From: Purshia tridentata
Lineage: Eukaryota > Streptophyta > Magnoliopsida > Rosales > Rosaceae
Length of the DNA stretch: 64,000 bases
Direction of reading: 5' to 3'
Assembly: GCA_003254885.1 (NCBI GenBank)
Contig: QANT01002013.1
Location: forward strand, 1-64,000
Below, piece by piece: positions 16,463 through 28,895 of this stretch. The stretch's first letter is position 1, and each line of letters opens with the position of its first letter. Below the pieces are notes generated by a model that was not told the origin of the DNA, made no database searches, and worked only from the letters and a program-made list of their open reading frames with translations. The translations under genes were made by a program, and so were the position numbers.

Positions 16463-18419
16463 TCATACTTTTGACTCTTCAAAGTGGCCAACTCTTACTG
16501 GTGGAATGACTGATGATGGTGATTCCACTGTGGTTAAAATTTGGGGTATTGACAGACCTCCTGAGATGACAATTTCTGCACCACATCAAAACCCAATTAG
16601 CCAAACTACTTTTTGGAAGGAATCGAACTCTTAGACTTATCCAAATTCTAACCGATTTTCCCACCCTTCATGATCACTTGGGGTTAAATTAGCCAAACTA
16701 ATTTAAGAAGTCAATATTCATAATCAAATTGAACATCTGCAAATATGTTCTGTACAAAAATTCATACCAATCCCCTCTCGGACAGACAGATTGGGCTTCA
16801 GAATATCCTTCGCACTGATCAGATAAATGTCACCAAGATAAAGGTGGTTGGTAGGCACATAAACGCAGCAGAGTTCTTCTCCTCCTACACTCCTTTGATC
16901 AAGAACAACTGTTGAAGTGATAAATCCTAATGCATACTCCCCAACTCTTGGATGCCTTATGATAGCCACTTCCTTGAAGGCTTTAGAGTTCTGATCTGTA
17001 AAGTAATGACAAATGGCTCTCAGTTTTCAGAATCTGGAAGCTCAGACTATACAATACATAGTTACATATATACCTGGTGATATTGCCATACTAATTTGCT
17101 TCGAGGCAGCATAGATATAACTTACAAGTGGCATTTTCTTTATAAACCACTCTCCAAGAGTAAGAACGGAAGCTCCCAACCACGACGACATGAAGACACC
17201 GACTAAGAAGATGAAGGTGATGGAGGTGGCAAATCCAAGACCTGAAGAGTCAAACAAGTCACATGGAAAAGTAATAAGATGGTCATGATTTTCAGACAAG
17301 AAGAGACTTTACTAAATTGCATGGTTGAGTAACTCATCCATTAGCATGCAACCAAAATCTAATCTTATCCATGCTGTTCCATGTCTAACTAACCCAAACA
17401 AATGAAATAAAAACTTGAATGATGATGAGTTGGTAGCAGTATAAACTAAACTACTATGACTGTTTGGAGATGTCTGAAAGAAAAAAAGAAAGCCTACTTA
17501 CCGAAAACATTGATACCTAGATGATCATAAATGGGGGAGAAGAAACCATCCACAAATTTAATGAAAATCCAAGTGACGTAGAATGTAATGGCTATCGGAA
17601 GAAGAATCACGCTGCAAAAGAAAAAAAAAAACATTGAACTTATGTTTTTACTGTATTCAGTGTGCATGTTAAGAGAGTGTAATGGTAAATATGAACCAGA
17701 TAGGTTTCAAATTATAAGCTTTAGTACTATACTAGTTAACTAAGCCTTCATGGAATCCCTTTTCCCCCTAAAGGGGATTCATTTTTCATAAAATGTGAAT
17801 CAATTCAATGACGGCTTTCAATGTATAGCAGCCTCACCATTAATTGGGCTTAAGACACTATAAATATGGCACATTAGGGGTTAATGCCACAAAGGTAAGG
17901 AACTAACTAAACAATGTTGAGTAAGAAAATTACAAGAGATAAGAAGTTACCATCCTGTCATAAACTTCTTGGAAGCCCAGCTCCGAATGACTTTTAAAAA
18001 TGCCTACACAACAGATAAGCATGATAGAATTCATGTAAAGTAATTTTCCCAAGGAAAGTTGTGATCTAATACATAATCTAAAATTGCAGGCTATTTATAT
18101 ATAACTCTTGTTCATATAGGCTAGGTTAAGATGGATCAATCACAACATAATCAACAAAAATTCTCTATACACATTTATATAAAATTCATGCATATTTTTC
18201 ATAGTAATGATCATATTAATTTCCATGACATTAAGGAAGAGATTAAGAAAGGTGATTAGAGGGAACCTCGCGGCCAGCGGCATGATGGGATGTGGTAGGA
18301 GCAGGTGGAGAGTTTGATGGGGATGAGGATTTGGAACCTCCATTTTCGGATATCCCAGCAACTGGGATGAGCAGCTCTAGATCCCTATCCCTCTCTCTCT
18401 CTCTCTCTCGGCTCGTCAT
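16463..18419 (-). CDS. LIKE COV protein (DUF502 membrane protein)
   Basis: Family related to Arabidopsis COV1 (CONTINUOUS VASCULAR RING) and LCV1-3, membrane proteins linked to vascular patterning and trafficking; the molecular activity is not settled. Six exons: 18267-18419, 17951-18003, 17502-17611, 17074-17241, 16768-16995, 16463-16575; 274 residues, near the family's ~260-270. Two membrane segments are visible: VILLPIAITFYVTWIFIKF and ATSITFIFLVGVFMSSWLGA. The DUF502 core follows: IYAASKQISMAISP, VAIIRHPRVGEYALGFIT, CCVYVPTNHLYLGDIYL and VISGGLSIPQ. The N-terminus is a charged run (MTSRERERERERDRD) encoded by a (GA)n repeat, so its length may vary between alleles. Confidence 0.9.
18393..18410. 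repeat. (CT)n microsatellite in coding sequence
   Basis: The CT run on the plus strand encodes the alternating Arg-Glu stretch near the N-terminus of the LIKE-COV protein. Confidence 0.9.
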
Positions 18420-18953
18420 TGTCCTAATTCTCTTCTTGCTTTTGGGTCCCTCTGGTCTTTCTCTGTTCCTCTGCCTCCCTTACAGTTTATCAGGAATACT
18501 CGGAGCACTTTTAACTGATCATCAAATTTAACCAATCAACAGCCTCCCTATCATCTCCTTATTTATTTATTTTATTTTGTTCAGCCTTATTTATTCATTT
18601 TCTTGGATAAAATCATAAAAGTATAAAACAATAGTAAGACCTAAAATAGGTACATAATAATTCGACTTTTCTTGGTGTACCAAAAAAAAAGAAGAAGCTA
18701 ATAATATTCGAATCATATAAATTACCATCAATGTCACAAAAAAATAACTAATAAAATTGAAGTCATATTAAATTACCAAAGGTAGATTGTAAACACTAAA
18801 CATCTTTGGTAAGATTAAAGCAATAACATAACAAAACAAGTTGAATTAGGAGACTAAAACATCAACTATTCTCCGGAACCCCTAGAAGCAAAATACAATG
18901 AAGATTCCTATTCGTATTATGTAACCAAAACACTGTTAAGCAAGCCCTGTGCT

Positions 18954-19409
18954 TCAGTTAAATGCCCATGCGTTCTCTTCACGGATCTTCGCTTCTTCCT
19001 CAGCAGTGAAGTCATTCTCGATGTTGAACTCCTCACGAATCTGTTCAGGACCCTTTCCCTTGATCATGTCCGCCACAGTTTGGCAGGTCAAGTCCAGAAG
19101 GTTCTTAATGTTCAAATAGTTTGCAGCCAAGATGAGCTCGAAGAGTTCGCTCTTGTCGAGCTTCATGAACTCAGCGTCCCACCCCTTGAGACCCTCCTCG
19201 CTCTCCGCCGCCTCAACGTGCTTCTTGCAGTACTCGATGATCTTGGCTAGGGTACTGCTGGTGACGTTCGGCAAAGGTATCGTATTGTTGGCGCAATTGT
19301 CCTCCACCATGTGCTTTATGGTCTGCCATTCCATACCCACCGCCTCTTCCACCTCGAATGTCTCTCCGTCCGAGCTCTGGAGGGTTATCATCTTCTTCTC
19401 AGACGACAT
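18954..19409 (-). CDS. SKP1-like protein (SCF ubiquitin ligase adaptor)
   Basis: Adaptor linking F-box proteins to Cullin 1 in SCF E3 ligases. Single exon, 151 residues, the usual SKP1 length. It reads [20 protein letters not shown], then the BTB/POZ-like fold with the hydrophobic core IKHMVEDNC, the [20 protein letters not shown] segment, the linker-rich [13 protein letters not shown], and the F-box-binding C-terminal helices [39 protein letters not shown] and ENAWAFN. The frame stays open upstream to 19523, but this Met fits the family start and the upstream stretch lies between it and the TATA box. The last residue is Asn where many SKP1 proteins have Glu. The lack of introns suggests a derived or retroposed paralogue (inference). 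Confidence 0.93.
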   Translation of the reverse strand: MSSEKKMITLQSSDGETFEVEEAVGMEWQTIKHMVEDNCANNTIPLPNVTSSTLAKIIEYCKKHVEAAESEEGLKGWDAEFMKLDKSELFELILAANYLNIKNLLDLTCQTVADMIKGKGPEQIREEFNIENDFTAEEEAKIREENAWAFN

Positions 19410-19540
19410 CGTTACTTCGGCTTTCAAAGATTGGGAATTTGGAGGATTTGGTTTTGGGTTTGAAAGGTTTGAGACTACGAGAGAACTTTTTTGTTGACAA
19501 CAGACTGAGAGATTTGTGTTCAAAGTTTTGAGAATTGGGG

Positions 19541-19550
19541 ATATTTATAG
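19541..19550 (-). promoter_or_regulatory. TATA box of the SKP1-like gene
   Basis: CTATAAATAT on the minus strand, 132 bp upstream of the chosen ATG, at a plausible distance for a leader of about 100 nt. Confidence 0.6.
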
Positions 19551-20050
19551 GAGTGAAAGTAATCCTATTAAGAAAAAAAATGTGTGTGTGTTTTTTTTTC
19601 TCCTTTTCCTATTAGGAGTTGGGAAAGTATATTACCACATTAATACACAAAAATTTAATTGGTGTTTTAAACATCAAACTCTGCATAAATAGAGAGAGAA
19701 ACAATACAATTCGCAAAGGATTGAAGGGAAATTTTCAAATACAGATTTGATTGCCAACCATGCACATCAAACTCTGCAGCTCTCTCATAGATTGATTACA
19801 TATAAACATTTAAGGGAAGGTTCGAAGTTCAGCTGAATATATAAACCATTCTAATTTCTTCACAAGCTACACAAAAAACTCCGGAGAACAATCAATGAAT
19901 CCTAATTCCTATGCATACATAAAGGAGTTGGAATACTGAAATTCCTCCATAAATTCTCAGTCTTCCCAATTTCCTTGAGGTTTTTAGCACTCTGCATGCC
20001 ACCTTTATTTGTTAATTCTGGTGACATACAAGCCCTCTATCTCTATATCT

Positions 20051-22324
20051 TTAGGTACTCCCACCTGGGTATTTGCAGCCATCGTAGCCTTCAAAACAGA
20101 AAGATCATTATCAATGCTTGAATAATCCATAGGGCTAGCTTTACTTGCACAAAAAGCAAGTTGAGTAGAACAGAGAAAATTTTACTTGGATTCTTGGAGG
20201 AGAGTGTAGCTGTTTGTGAGAAATCGCAATTCCAAGGGTCCCGACCAGCACTTTGATAGAGGAGATTCATGGCATAAGTAGCATGTGATGCTACTGTGTT
20301 TGGTTCATAACAAGGACCTCCAGGTTGAATTGGACTGCAATCAAAACCATGTCCACAAACATAATCTATGTTGGCCTGCAACTGGGTATCTGATACTCCG
20401 GCCTTAGGCACACACCATGCCCCTTTCTTCGGCTTTGGCTCCGGTGATGGACTCACCGGCGTTTTGGGTGTTGCAGAGGGCGTCTTGGGTATTTCAGAGG
20501 GCGTAGATGGGGTCTAAGGCAAAACAAATCAAATTTAAAATTTAAAAGCCACAACAAGTGAAGCTATAAGGTGAAAATTGAGAATTTGAAAAACTAGTCA
20601 AAACTTGTGCCCTTTAAAGTGCAATTTTTGTGGGCTTTCGAAATATAACTCCCTCAAGCAGCACTTGACAGGACTCAAACGCTACTCTCCAACACTAATC
20701 GGGGTTTTATTTCAAAAAATTGGCAAGCCTAATGTCTAAATTTCATAAAAGATTGATATTTTGATAAGAAAATTTCACCTGGCTACTACTCTTGGAGAGG
20801 CCAACATCATAAGTCATGGTGAGGTCAGGCTTGAACAGACCAAAGGCTCTCTCAGAACCAGGGCCAGGCTTCAAGTTCTCATCATATAGTGCAAAGAAGT
20901 AAGTGTCCACTGACTTCCCTGGCATCAATGGTGTCCCAACCATGGATCGAAGGTGTGCAATCAGATTACCGTTATAAGCTTTGGCGTTCTCAACACTCGG
21001 ACCCACCTCATTGCTGTCTCCTTTGTACGGCCAACCAGTCTCTGCAACCACAATTTCTACATCCTTAGATCCCATAGAGTTCAAAGCAGATCTTATGGCA
21101 TCCACCTGCACAGAATTGGATTATATTATTATTAGTTCGGACAAGAATGTGAGAGTATGTGGCATTTATATCAGAACTAAAATGAACTTAAATTATTTAG
21201 ATCGAAATTTAACACATAAATATGAATTTTCTAACAAAAATCTTGTAGTTTTGATTAAGGATTAGGCTATTTATTGGGTAAATAGGTGTTCTTAGGCCAT
21301 TTATTGGGTCAATTGGTCCCCATCTATTCCACAACAAACAAAACGGTCTTGGACCGGACCCACCGGCCAAGACAATTTAGTTCAAAAAAACCGGGTTCAG
21401 GACATGGAACTATACCTGAGCATCGAACATGTTCATGTACCTAATCTTTGTGTTGGAGTCGAACCTCCCCTCGTTCGGTTGGAATAGACAAAAAGCCAGA
21501 GTCTCGGGTCTCGGGTCGCTCCTGTACGCGAAATACGGGTACGGGTTGATTGCAAAAGGCGAACCGGTGTCCTTACTAAAGCCCAGCAAAGCCTTCATGA
21601 CGTCCCCGAAACTGGGGTCGAAGCTTCCAGAAGACGGTGGCTCGGACTGCTTAAGCACCGCCATGGAATGGACAGAGGAGACCTTAATCTTCCCGCCCAA
21701 AGACGCTGAATTGAGGGCGTTTTGGACATTTTGCATCGCAGGAACCAGCTGAGTTATAAGGTTCTGGTCACCGGAGGTCAGGACCTCATTGCCGACGGTA
21801 ATGAGAATGATGTTGCTCGCCGGGTAGAACGGAACCACATTGGTATTGATCCAGTTGTCGGCGAAATTCGGGTCGGATGCCAGAGCCGGGATGTCGCCGT
21901 TGGCTGCTCCAATGACGATTCCGACGCCGGTGCCGGCTAGGGCTTTGATTATGGCTGGGTCGGATCCGTAAAGTCGGACCTTTTGGATTGAGGTGGATTG
22001 GAGTAGCTTGGCGGTGGCTGACGGTGGCGGGAGGTTGTCGGCGACTTGGCCGTAGTTTATGCCAATGAATGATTGGCAGTCTGCATTAAAAAAAAAAACA
22101 AAACTTTATTAAACCTCTGAATTTTAAAAACAGATTATAAGTTTTTTATGTTCTTAGCAACGAAACAGAGCACTTGTTTTCTGCAATTTAATACCTCAAA
22201 CAAAGAAACATTTTTTTCTTTAAATAAATTATTAGAAGGAACGAATAAGAATTACAAACTTACTTGCGAGGTTAACGGTCATAATGAAGAAGGCTACTAC
22301 AGTGTGAAGGAGCATATTCGCCAT
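20051..22324 (-). CDS. Glucan endo-1,3-beta-glucosidase (GH17) with X8/CBM43 domain
   Basis: Secreted enzyme cleaving 1,3-beta-glucans such as callose. Five exons: 22264-22324, 21416-22080, 20779-21105, 20186-20513, 20051-20088; 472 residues. The signal peptide is about residues 1-20 (LLHTVVAFFIMTVNLA). The GH17 barrel starts SFIGINYGQVADNLP. The acid/base Glu is in ITVGNEVL (about E119) and the nucleophile in the signature VVAETGWPYKG (about E264). A Pro/Thr/Lys linker (TPSEIPKTPSATPKTPVSP) leads to the X8/CBM43 module, which has six Cys (AWCVP, DYVCG, FDCSP, GPCYE, WNCDF, DGCKY). The protein ends at PGGST with no hydrophobic tail, so, unlike many relatives, it shows no GPI-anchor signal. 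Confidence 0.92.
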
Positions 22325-22499
22325 GGCTGTAGACCGCTCTCTGTTTCGCATGGTACACAGAATGCTCTGTTTCTGAAGGTGAAGAAGTGTGCAAGAATGG
22401 AAAGAAATATATGGTATGGAACAAGAATACTTGGGGGCAAAACCGTAAAGTAATCTTTCGGTGGGCTTCAACTTTACAAAAGCAGTTTGCACATCTCAA

Positions 22500-24338
22500 G
22501 TTCCACCGTGGCTAGTCTACTACTACTGTATATGGCGTAGCATTGCTTCTGTAGTTCTGTTTGATTGAACTTTTTTTTTTAAAGTAGATTGTGAAATTTC
22601 TTATTGTTAGTGCTTAGGAGTTTGGAAAGGTAAAGACTTGGGACAATGATTCGTGAATTGTGAGTTGTGATAAAAATGAAGAAAGTAGCTTTCTTCTCCA
22701 ATGCGTGGAACTTGCAAGTGACCTAAATAGCCTTTCATTTTGACCGTCGAATACAGACCCGTTTCCAGTTCCATGAATTTATGGGTTTTCGGTTATTAGC
22801 AGCATGGACTTATGGTGCAGTCATTGATTATTCTCCTAATCATGTTATATTATTTACTAGTCAATTTAAATTATTAATCAAATGAAATCTTATTACTGAA
22901 CCTCATTCTCTAATGTAGACTAGTATTGAAATAAAAATAAAAATAAAAATATGGACAAGAGTTAAAACAATCATTTAAATAATGATATTCATTCCCTGAA
23001 GAATTATTAATGTGTACAATACAAAGTACATGTTTTTACTTCCTTACTAAGGAACACCATGTCCTTTTAGAACGTGAGGCATTTCCAGCTTAAAAGCACT
23101 CAATTTGACAAAATCGAAAGTTAGGCATATTCAATCAAAGCACACTGGAAATGAGCTTCTCATATAATGGTAGAACATTGATTTGTTACTTTAGGAACGA
23201 AAAGGGAAGCCAACTTTGAGAACTTTGAGAATAAGTGGTACACAAGTAAACTTTGAATAATATAATAACAATAATGTTAAGAAGATTTCAAACATTCAAA
23301 ATTAAACTTTCTGCCTACTTATTTTGTCCTTATTGAAAAAATAATTATATGCAACAGTTTTGTGATCTTCCCTCTTACAAAATATATGTGTAATTCCAAT
23401 TTTACTTGATGAGCTCACATACATGCATATTATAACATGAAGTCAGATATGATGATTATATACTATATTTCTTATTAATCATTCATTACTATGTGATACA
23501 AAGCTTAGAATAGAGCACTGGCTATTTATACCTCTTTTTTCTTTATTTTTTTTCCTTTTCGAGAGATGAATCAATCTTATCTTTCCTTTTGTGGAGGGAT
23601 ATCAATCATGGTCTCAGATTACAGCGAATGATTAGAACAGAAGCAGATGTTTTACACTCGCAGCACAGTCAAGCAAAAAAGAATATGATACATTTTTCGT
23701 ATATCCCATCCACTTTATTAGACCATCAAGGTTAAGCAAACTCAGTGGCTCATCAATTCATCATTGCCTTGCGTTTGTTATAAAAAGCTTCTTTATCACT
23801 GGCGGAGACTAACTCTGTATGATTCATCCACAAACCACCTTTCACGTCAATGTCCAAGCTTTCTTTAACATTGAGAATATTATGGGCTTAATGGTTGCTT
23901 GCAACTTTATATCACAAGCACAAAAGGAGAGGGATAGAGAGAGATTTCCGGTAGTTCTTTTTTATCTTGGGCTAGTTGGGCTTCATATCCTGGGCCGGAT
24001 GGCCATTGCGAATGATCCACTTGGACATTGGACTGTCTGGTTTCAGAGGAAACAAAAGAAAAAGATTGAATTCAAATATGATGAAAGTAAGATCAAGAAA
24101 AAAGAGAAGCAAATATGAAAACATGATATAAAAAATCTTGATTACTGGAATAATTATAACAAAACAAAAGAGAACAAAAATTACAAATTTTAATGAATAT
24201 GAACTGGAAATCCTTCAATTAAGGATTACACTATAACTTATATACATTACAAAACCAAATAAACCATGCATAATCTTTAGAAAACAAAAAACAAAAAAAC
24301 AAACAAACTTTGGTCAACTTGTGCACTAATGGAAATTC
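22500..24338. other. Intergenic, no gene recognised
   Basis: AT-rich. The longest open frame (23819-24118, plus) has a biased, Lys-rich end and no family resemblance. It includes the promoter of the glucanase gene on the left and the 3' flank of the TRM-like gene on the right. Confidence 0.5.
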
Positions 24339-27300
24339 TCACGTATGAAAGAGGTCTCTGGTAAGCTCGTCTACAAGTCCACTGAGCACAAGCCTCTCCA
24401 AATCTCTTATAACTTCATCTACTTCAAGAAACGCAAACATGGTCTCGTCCCAACCCAAGTCCCACATACAATTCATGTCCGGCTCTCTGTTATGCATGTC
24501 GCTTTCCAGCATATTAGGCACATAGTCCTCAGCTTGACATTCCGTTTTTCCATTCCTACCATATAATTTCAGCTTCTCGAAGTCTTTGTGCAGTTGTTTA
24601 ACCAACTCATCCAAGGACTGTATCTTATTGAAACTTATTGATATCTTCACACAAGGATGAACAGCGAGCTCTTGCCTAATCCCTTTTCGTTTCATCACTT
24701 CATAGCCGCAGTCTAATGTGAGCTTACTATTTTCATCTTGCAAGCAGTCATTACCAGCACTGGCATGAAGAATGCCAAAAGGGATTTCGAGCTTGAAAAG
24801 TGCCTCTGCTGTATTGAGGAACAGCTGACTCTTAATCACTATCTGCTTGAGCAGGTTTTCACTTTCTGTCAGTGGCTCTTGTTTTCTGAATTTGAAAGTT
24901 TTTTGGTGCTCCAATTGCACTGCGTAAGCTATATCCACGCTGTCTTCATGGGTTCCTGCAACTTTGAAATATTAGATTTCACAACAAAAATTCTTACTTT
25001 CAAGCATATGTTGCCACTTGCCTTTGATTATAGTTTCATAGGTATACATGTTGTAAATTTTGGTGATGAATTAACATAAATTGACATTTTGGTTTTGAAT
25101 TATTACATAGACAGCTCTGTAGCTTTATATTGTCCGTACGATGGAAAGGTATTTCTTCTCTTAGAAGGGTAATGACTTTTGCTTTTCTAAGATGGGAAGT
25201 TGAATTAAAAGCAGATATACTTACCATTAAGTGCATTTGATGAAATTATGCACTCATCATCTCTTAAAACAGGTGCTTGATCTTGCTGATTATTAGTTAC
25301 TACCGAGACTGAGTTTTGCCACTGCATATACTCCTACAAAGCATTAGTAAAGTGAGTGAATTCCCCACCAATTTCGCATTGAACGAAATTTTGTGAATGA
25401 AGTTTTGTGAAGTTATAAATTTTCATATTTTGTAAAGATGAACTTACACTGTCATTTGGAACTAGAGTTTTTGGTTCATTAAGGCTTTGGAATTCATCTT
25501 CATTGGGACCATACAAAGTAGAAGCCGAGCGCTCGGCTTCTTTCTGTAGGCTCTGTGCCAAATCTAATGGTTGAGTGCTTGCTGTTGATTTGTTGGATTT
25601 AATGATGCGTGGCTCTGCTTGTTTCGACCTGCTGGCTCTAACTTTTTCTGCTCCACTGTGGCCACCGAGTTTTTCATGGCTTCTGCGTGTCACTTCCTGC
25701 AAAATGGAACCCTGATGTCTTAGTGGCCTTGTCAAGTTATTTAGCGTTCCACTTCTTCTGCTCACTACTTCATCAATTCTTCGAGGGATTTCACTTTTAT
25801 TCACTCTTCTAGTTTTTGCTTTCTGTAAGGGTGCTACATGAACAGGTTTCTCCTCCATAACTGGTGCAATGCCAGTTTTTTCTCTTGTCGCTGGTTCAGG
25901 ATCTTGGTCGTCTGGGGAAAAATCTTTCATATCGAAATTCAACTCATGAGAACTTTTGCTTCTGACATAATTTTCATGGTATGTGCCATTTGGAACTCCT
26001 TTGAACTGCACGGCATCAACGGCTTCTGCCATAGTTTTCTTATTTACTCTGTTCTGGTTTATGTGCGGCTGCTTCTTTTGCAAATTTTGCTTGGATATCA
26101 TTTCACTTCCTTTTTGTTTTCTAGCCTGCAACTTCTGTTTTGCACTCTGCTGCTCCTTCTCCCCTCGACGCTTCTCTTCTGGTGGCTCTGATTTCCAAAT
26201 CATGGATAGCTTCTGGAGTTCAAGATTGTTCTGTGACTTATGCTGATTGCTTGGGAGAAGCTTGTTTCCATGTTGCTTTTCCAATTGAAGAGTAATTTCC
26301 TTGAACCCTGTTTTGTTATCCTGCTTTCTTTCTTTTTCAAGATTATCCTTTCGATTTCCAGTGTTTTGTTTGAACTGCACGCTTTGTTGTTTATCTGTTT
26401 TGATGGTTGTCTTTCCTGATCTTGTCATTGGATTTGTTCCTGCTAATTCTTTCCAGGGTGTTTTTCCATCATGAATAACCATCTCAACGCTGACATTGTT
26501 GGTATGCAAGTTTTTTTCTGCTTGCAAAACAAACCCAGTATTCTGCAACAAAGGATACTTATTGCCTTCTACCACTTTTTGTCTATTTTTGGATGCCAGA
26601 TTCTCCATGTCATTAGTCTTAACTCCAGAAATCTTACTGCTTTCCTGCCTTATTTTCCCTTTTTCCAACCTTTCTTTCTTTGGCTTGGAACTGTAGTCTT
26701 TCTGTGTGGTGTACTTAAAGTCTTCATTCTTTGGAAGCTCATCCAGCCCCATTAGTTTTGCAATTACACTTGGAATCCTTTCCTTTTCTGGCTTAGACTG
26801 TTTCTGTCCTGAGAATGTTGATGGATTCTTGACCTCAGGGCTATAGCTGACTAATTGCCTGTGAGAAACTGATGTTGAGGTTACTTTGCCCTGCTTTTCA
26901 TGGTTGAAGTTACTACCTTCTGTATTGTAAGTCAGAGCCGGCAGCCTCTGCTTGAGGCCTATCTTTCCAACTTCTTGGACTTTACGAGCATGTCTTGATT
27001 TCTTGTCAAAGGAGAACCTTGGCAATGGTAGATCCAGTTGCTTCTGCTCAGATATTTTGACAGTGTTGTCTTCACTATCGTCATCTTCGTCTAGCAATGT
27101 GATCCGGTTTTTACTCTGTGATCTGCTGCTCATGTATTCTGAAGCTTCTTGCAGGTTTGCAAGCATTCTCAATGACTCTTCCAAATCCGCAGCTCCTCTC
27201 AGTAGTTCCTTCCCAATTTCTATCGAAAATCTATCAACATTGATGCCATTAGAGCAGGCTTTTAGAATCTGGTTTAGTTTCTGTGCCCCTCTTGATATCT

Positions 27301-28458
27301 CTTCAATATGGAGATGAGAAAGGTTTGGGAACTGGGTAGTCGAACCCCAGTACCTATCCACACTACTTCCTTTTCTTTCCATTTTTCTGAAGTCCATGGA
27401 TCCCCTGCCAAATTGATTCAAAAATCCCAGCATGGAACTTCTGCTTGAATCTGTTCTGCTGAGTTTTCCTCCATTCTCCAGTGCAAAAGCCAAGGCCCTG
27501 GACAGGTCTCCTATTTGTTCCGAGCTCCGGCCACTCCCATAAGCAACAATCTGATTTGAAGCTTCTTGATTGAAAGGTGTTCTACTACCTCCACTTGACC
27601 TGTTGTGGGTGTTCCCAGTTCTGAAGCCAGTCTACAGGAGTGGAAAAAAAAATTCATCTAAATGAACTTCATTCTGTCTGCTTGAATAAATAAATTTCAG
27701 ATTACAACAATTTCAGGTTTGATTGCTTACTGTTTCATGGGTTCTTGCATCCCTTGATCCTCTATAAGTTTGCTTGGAAGCATATGCATCTGTATGAACA
27801 CATGATAGGGTGAGATAGGAACCAAATTATATATCCTATAGCTAGCTTAGATTTCTAAATGCTAGTATAATTTGTTGCAGTGCCTAAAAGATGAATTGTG
27901 TACAAAGTTTGTAATATCTCATTTTCTTGAACCTATTCTAATTTGAGAAACCAAACACACCAATTTTATTACAATGAATCTTGAATACTTGCAGCCCTGT
28001 TACAACCTTTGTTCCTTGACCCATTACATGACTTCTCTTATAATTTTTTAAACAAGTGAAGGTAAATTTGATTATTTGACAGTGGTTCCACATGTGGACT
28101 CTGTTTTGGACAAAAAAGGACACATAACTGGATTCTTTTCTTCCAAATTGTGTTTCAGATTTATACACTTGTTGCTGCTTTAACCATGTAGCTTGCACTC
28201 AAAGCATAAGAATCATGATCCCAAGAAGACTATGCTACTTGGCTAATTGCTATAGGGATTTAAGTGCAGCCTTAATTCAAACTCTCTGCATGCTAATTAA
28301 TCATGAACATTTAAATATTTGTTCAATGGGGTTGATATATGCTTACCTATGGCCATTGAGTTTGAACGGTTTGAGCTCTGAGCTGGTGTAGCCATTCGTT
28401 CCTTCCTTACCTTCAGATCATCAAGCAGCTTTTGAGCAAAATCCGATCTCTTTGCCAT
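24339..28458 (-). CDS. TRM-like protein with DUF3741 and DUF4378 (TON1-recruiting-motif/LONGIFOLIA family)
   Basis: Large, mostly disordered protein. Five exons: 28347-28458, 27731-27789, 25448-27631, 25225-25333, 24339-24955; 1026 residues. The N-terminus is MAKRSDFAQKLLDDLKVRKE. A DUF3741-type motif, IPSVIAKLMGLDELP, lies around residue 345, followed by a long Lys/Gln/Ser-rich region with basic patches. The C-terminus is a DUF4378 domain ending LERLVLSGLVDELTRDLFHT, the typical final helix. In Arabidopsis, TRM proteins bind TON1 and microtubules and influence cell shape and division-plane placement. Membership is supported by the DUF3741 plus DUF4378 layout; the exact subgroup is not determined. 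The two small 5' exons show clean GT-AG borders and keep frame. Confidence 0.85.
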
Positions 28459-28895
28459 GGTTGTGCTTCCTTCCAACGCAGACTTACAATTGTAACTACA
28501 AACTGAAATATAGATTGTGTTTGGGATACATTAGATTCTGCTTTCTTCCTTATTTTGTAGTTGGGGGGATTCTTTCAAAGTTGGGTGAGGTGTGATGTCC
28601 ATTCTAAAAAAAGACTTGATAAGAGTTTTGAATCTCTTTATATAATGGAAATTGGTTGACGTTAACGTTAGCCCTCTCTCTCTCTCTCTGTATATTTTGA
28701 GAAATTCGTGTGTGTGCCCTGACAGACTTACATTCCAATCTAAGCAACGGCAGAAGTTTCAAAGGGCTTCTTCTCATCCAAGCTTTCTTTATCAGCAACT
28801 TTTTACTGTTTTGCTTGGTTTTCATTGAGTAGTATCTGCTTCTTCTCTTCATCAGCGTAGTCTCTGCGCATTTTGTGTTTGCTACGCGATTCATG
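28459..28895 (-). other. Probable 5' UTR and promoter of the TRM-like gene
   Basis: Contains a short CT run (28674-28689) and no convincing coding frame. The minus-strand open frame here (28604-28894) has no similarity that I recognise. Confidence 0.4.

Noticed and set aside
23819-24118. Plus-strand frame of 99 residues between the glucanase and TRM-like genes
   Set aside because: No recognisable domain, a low-complexity Lys-rich end, no splice or promoter context.
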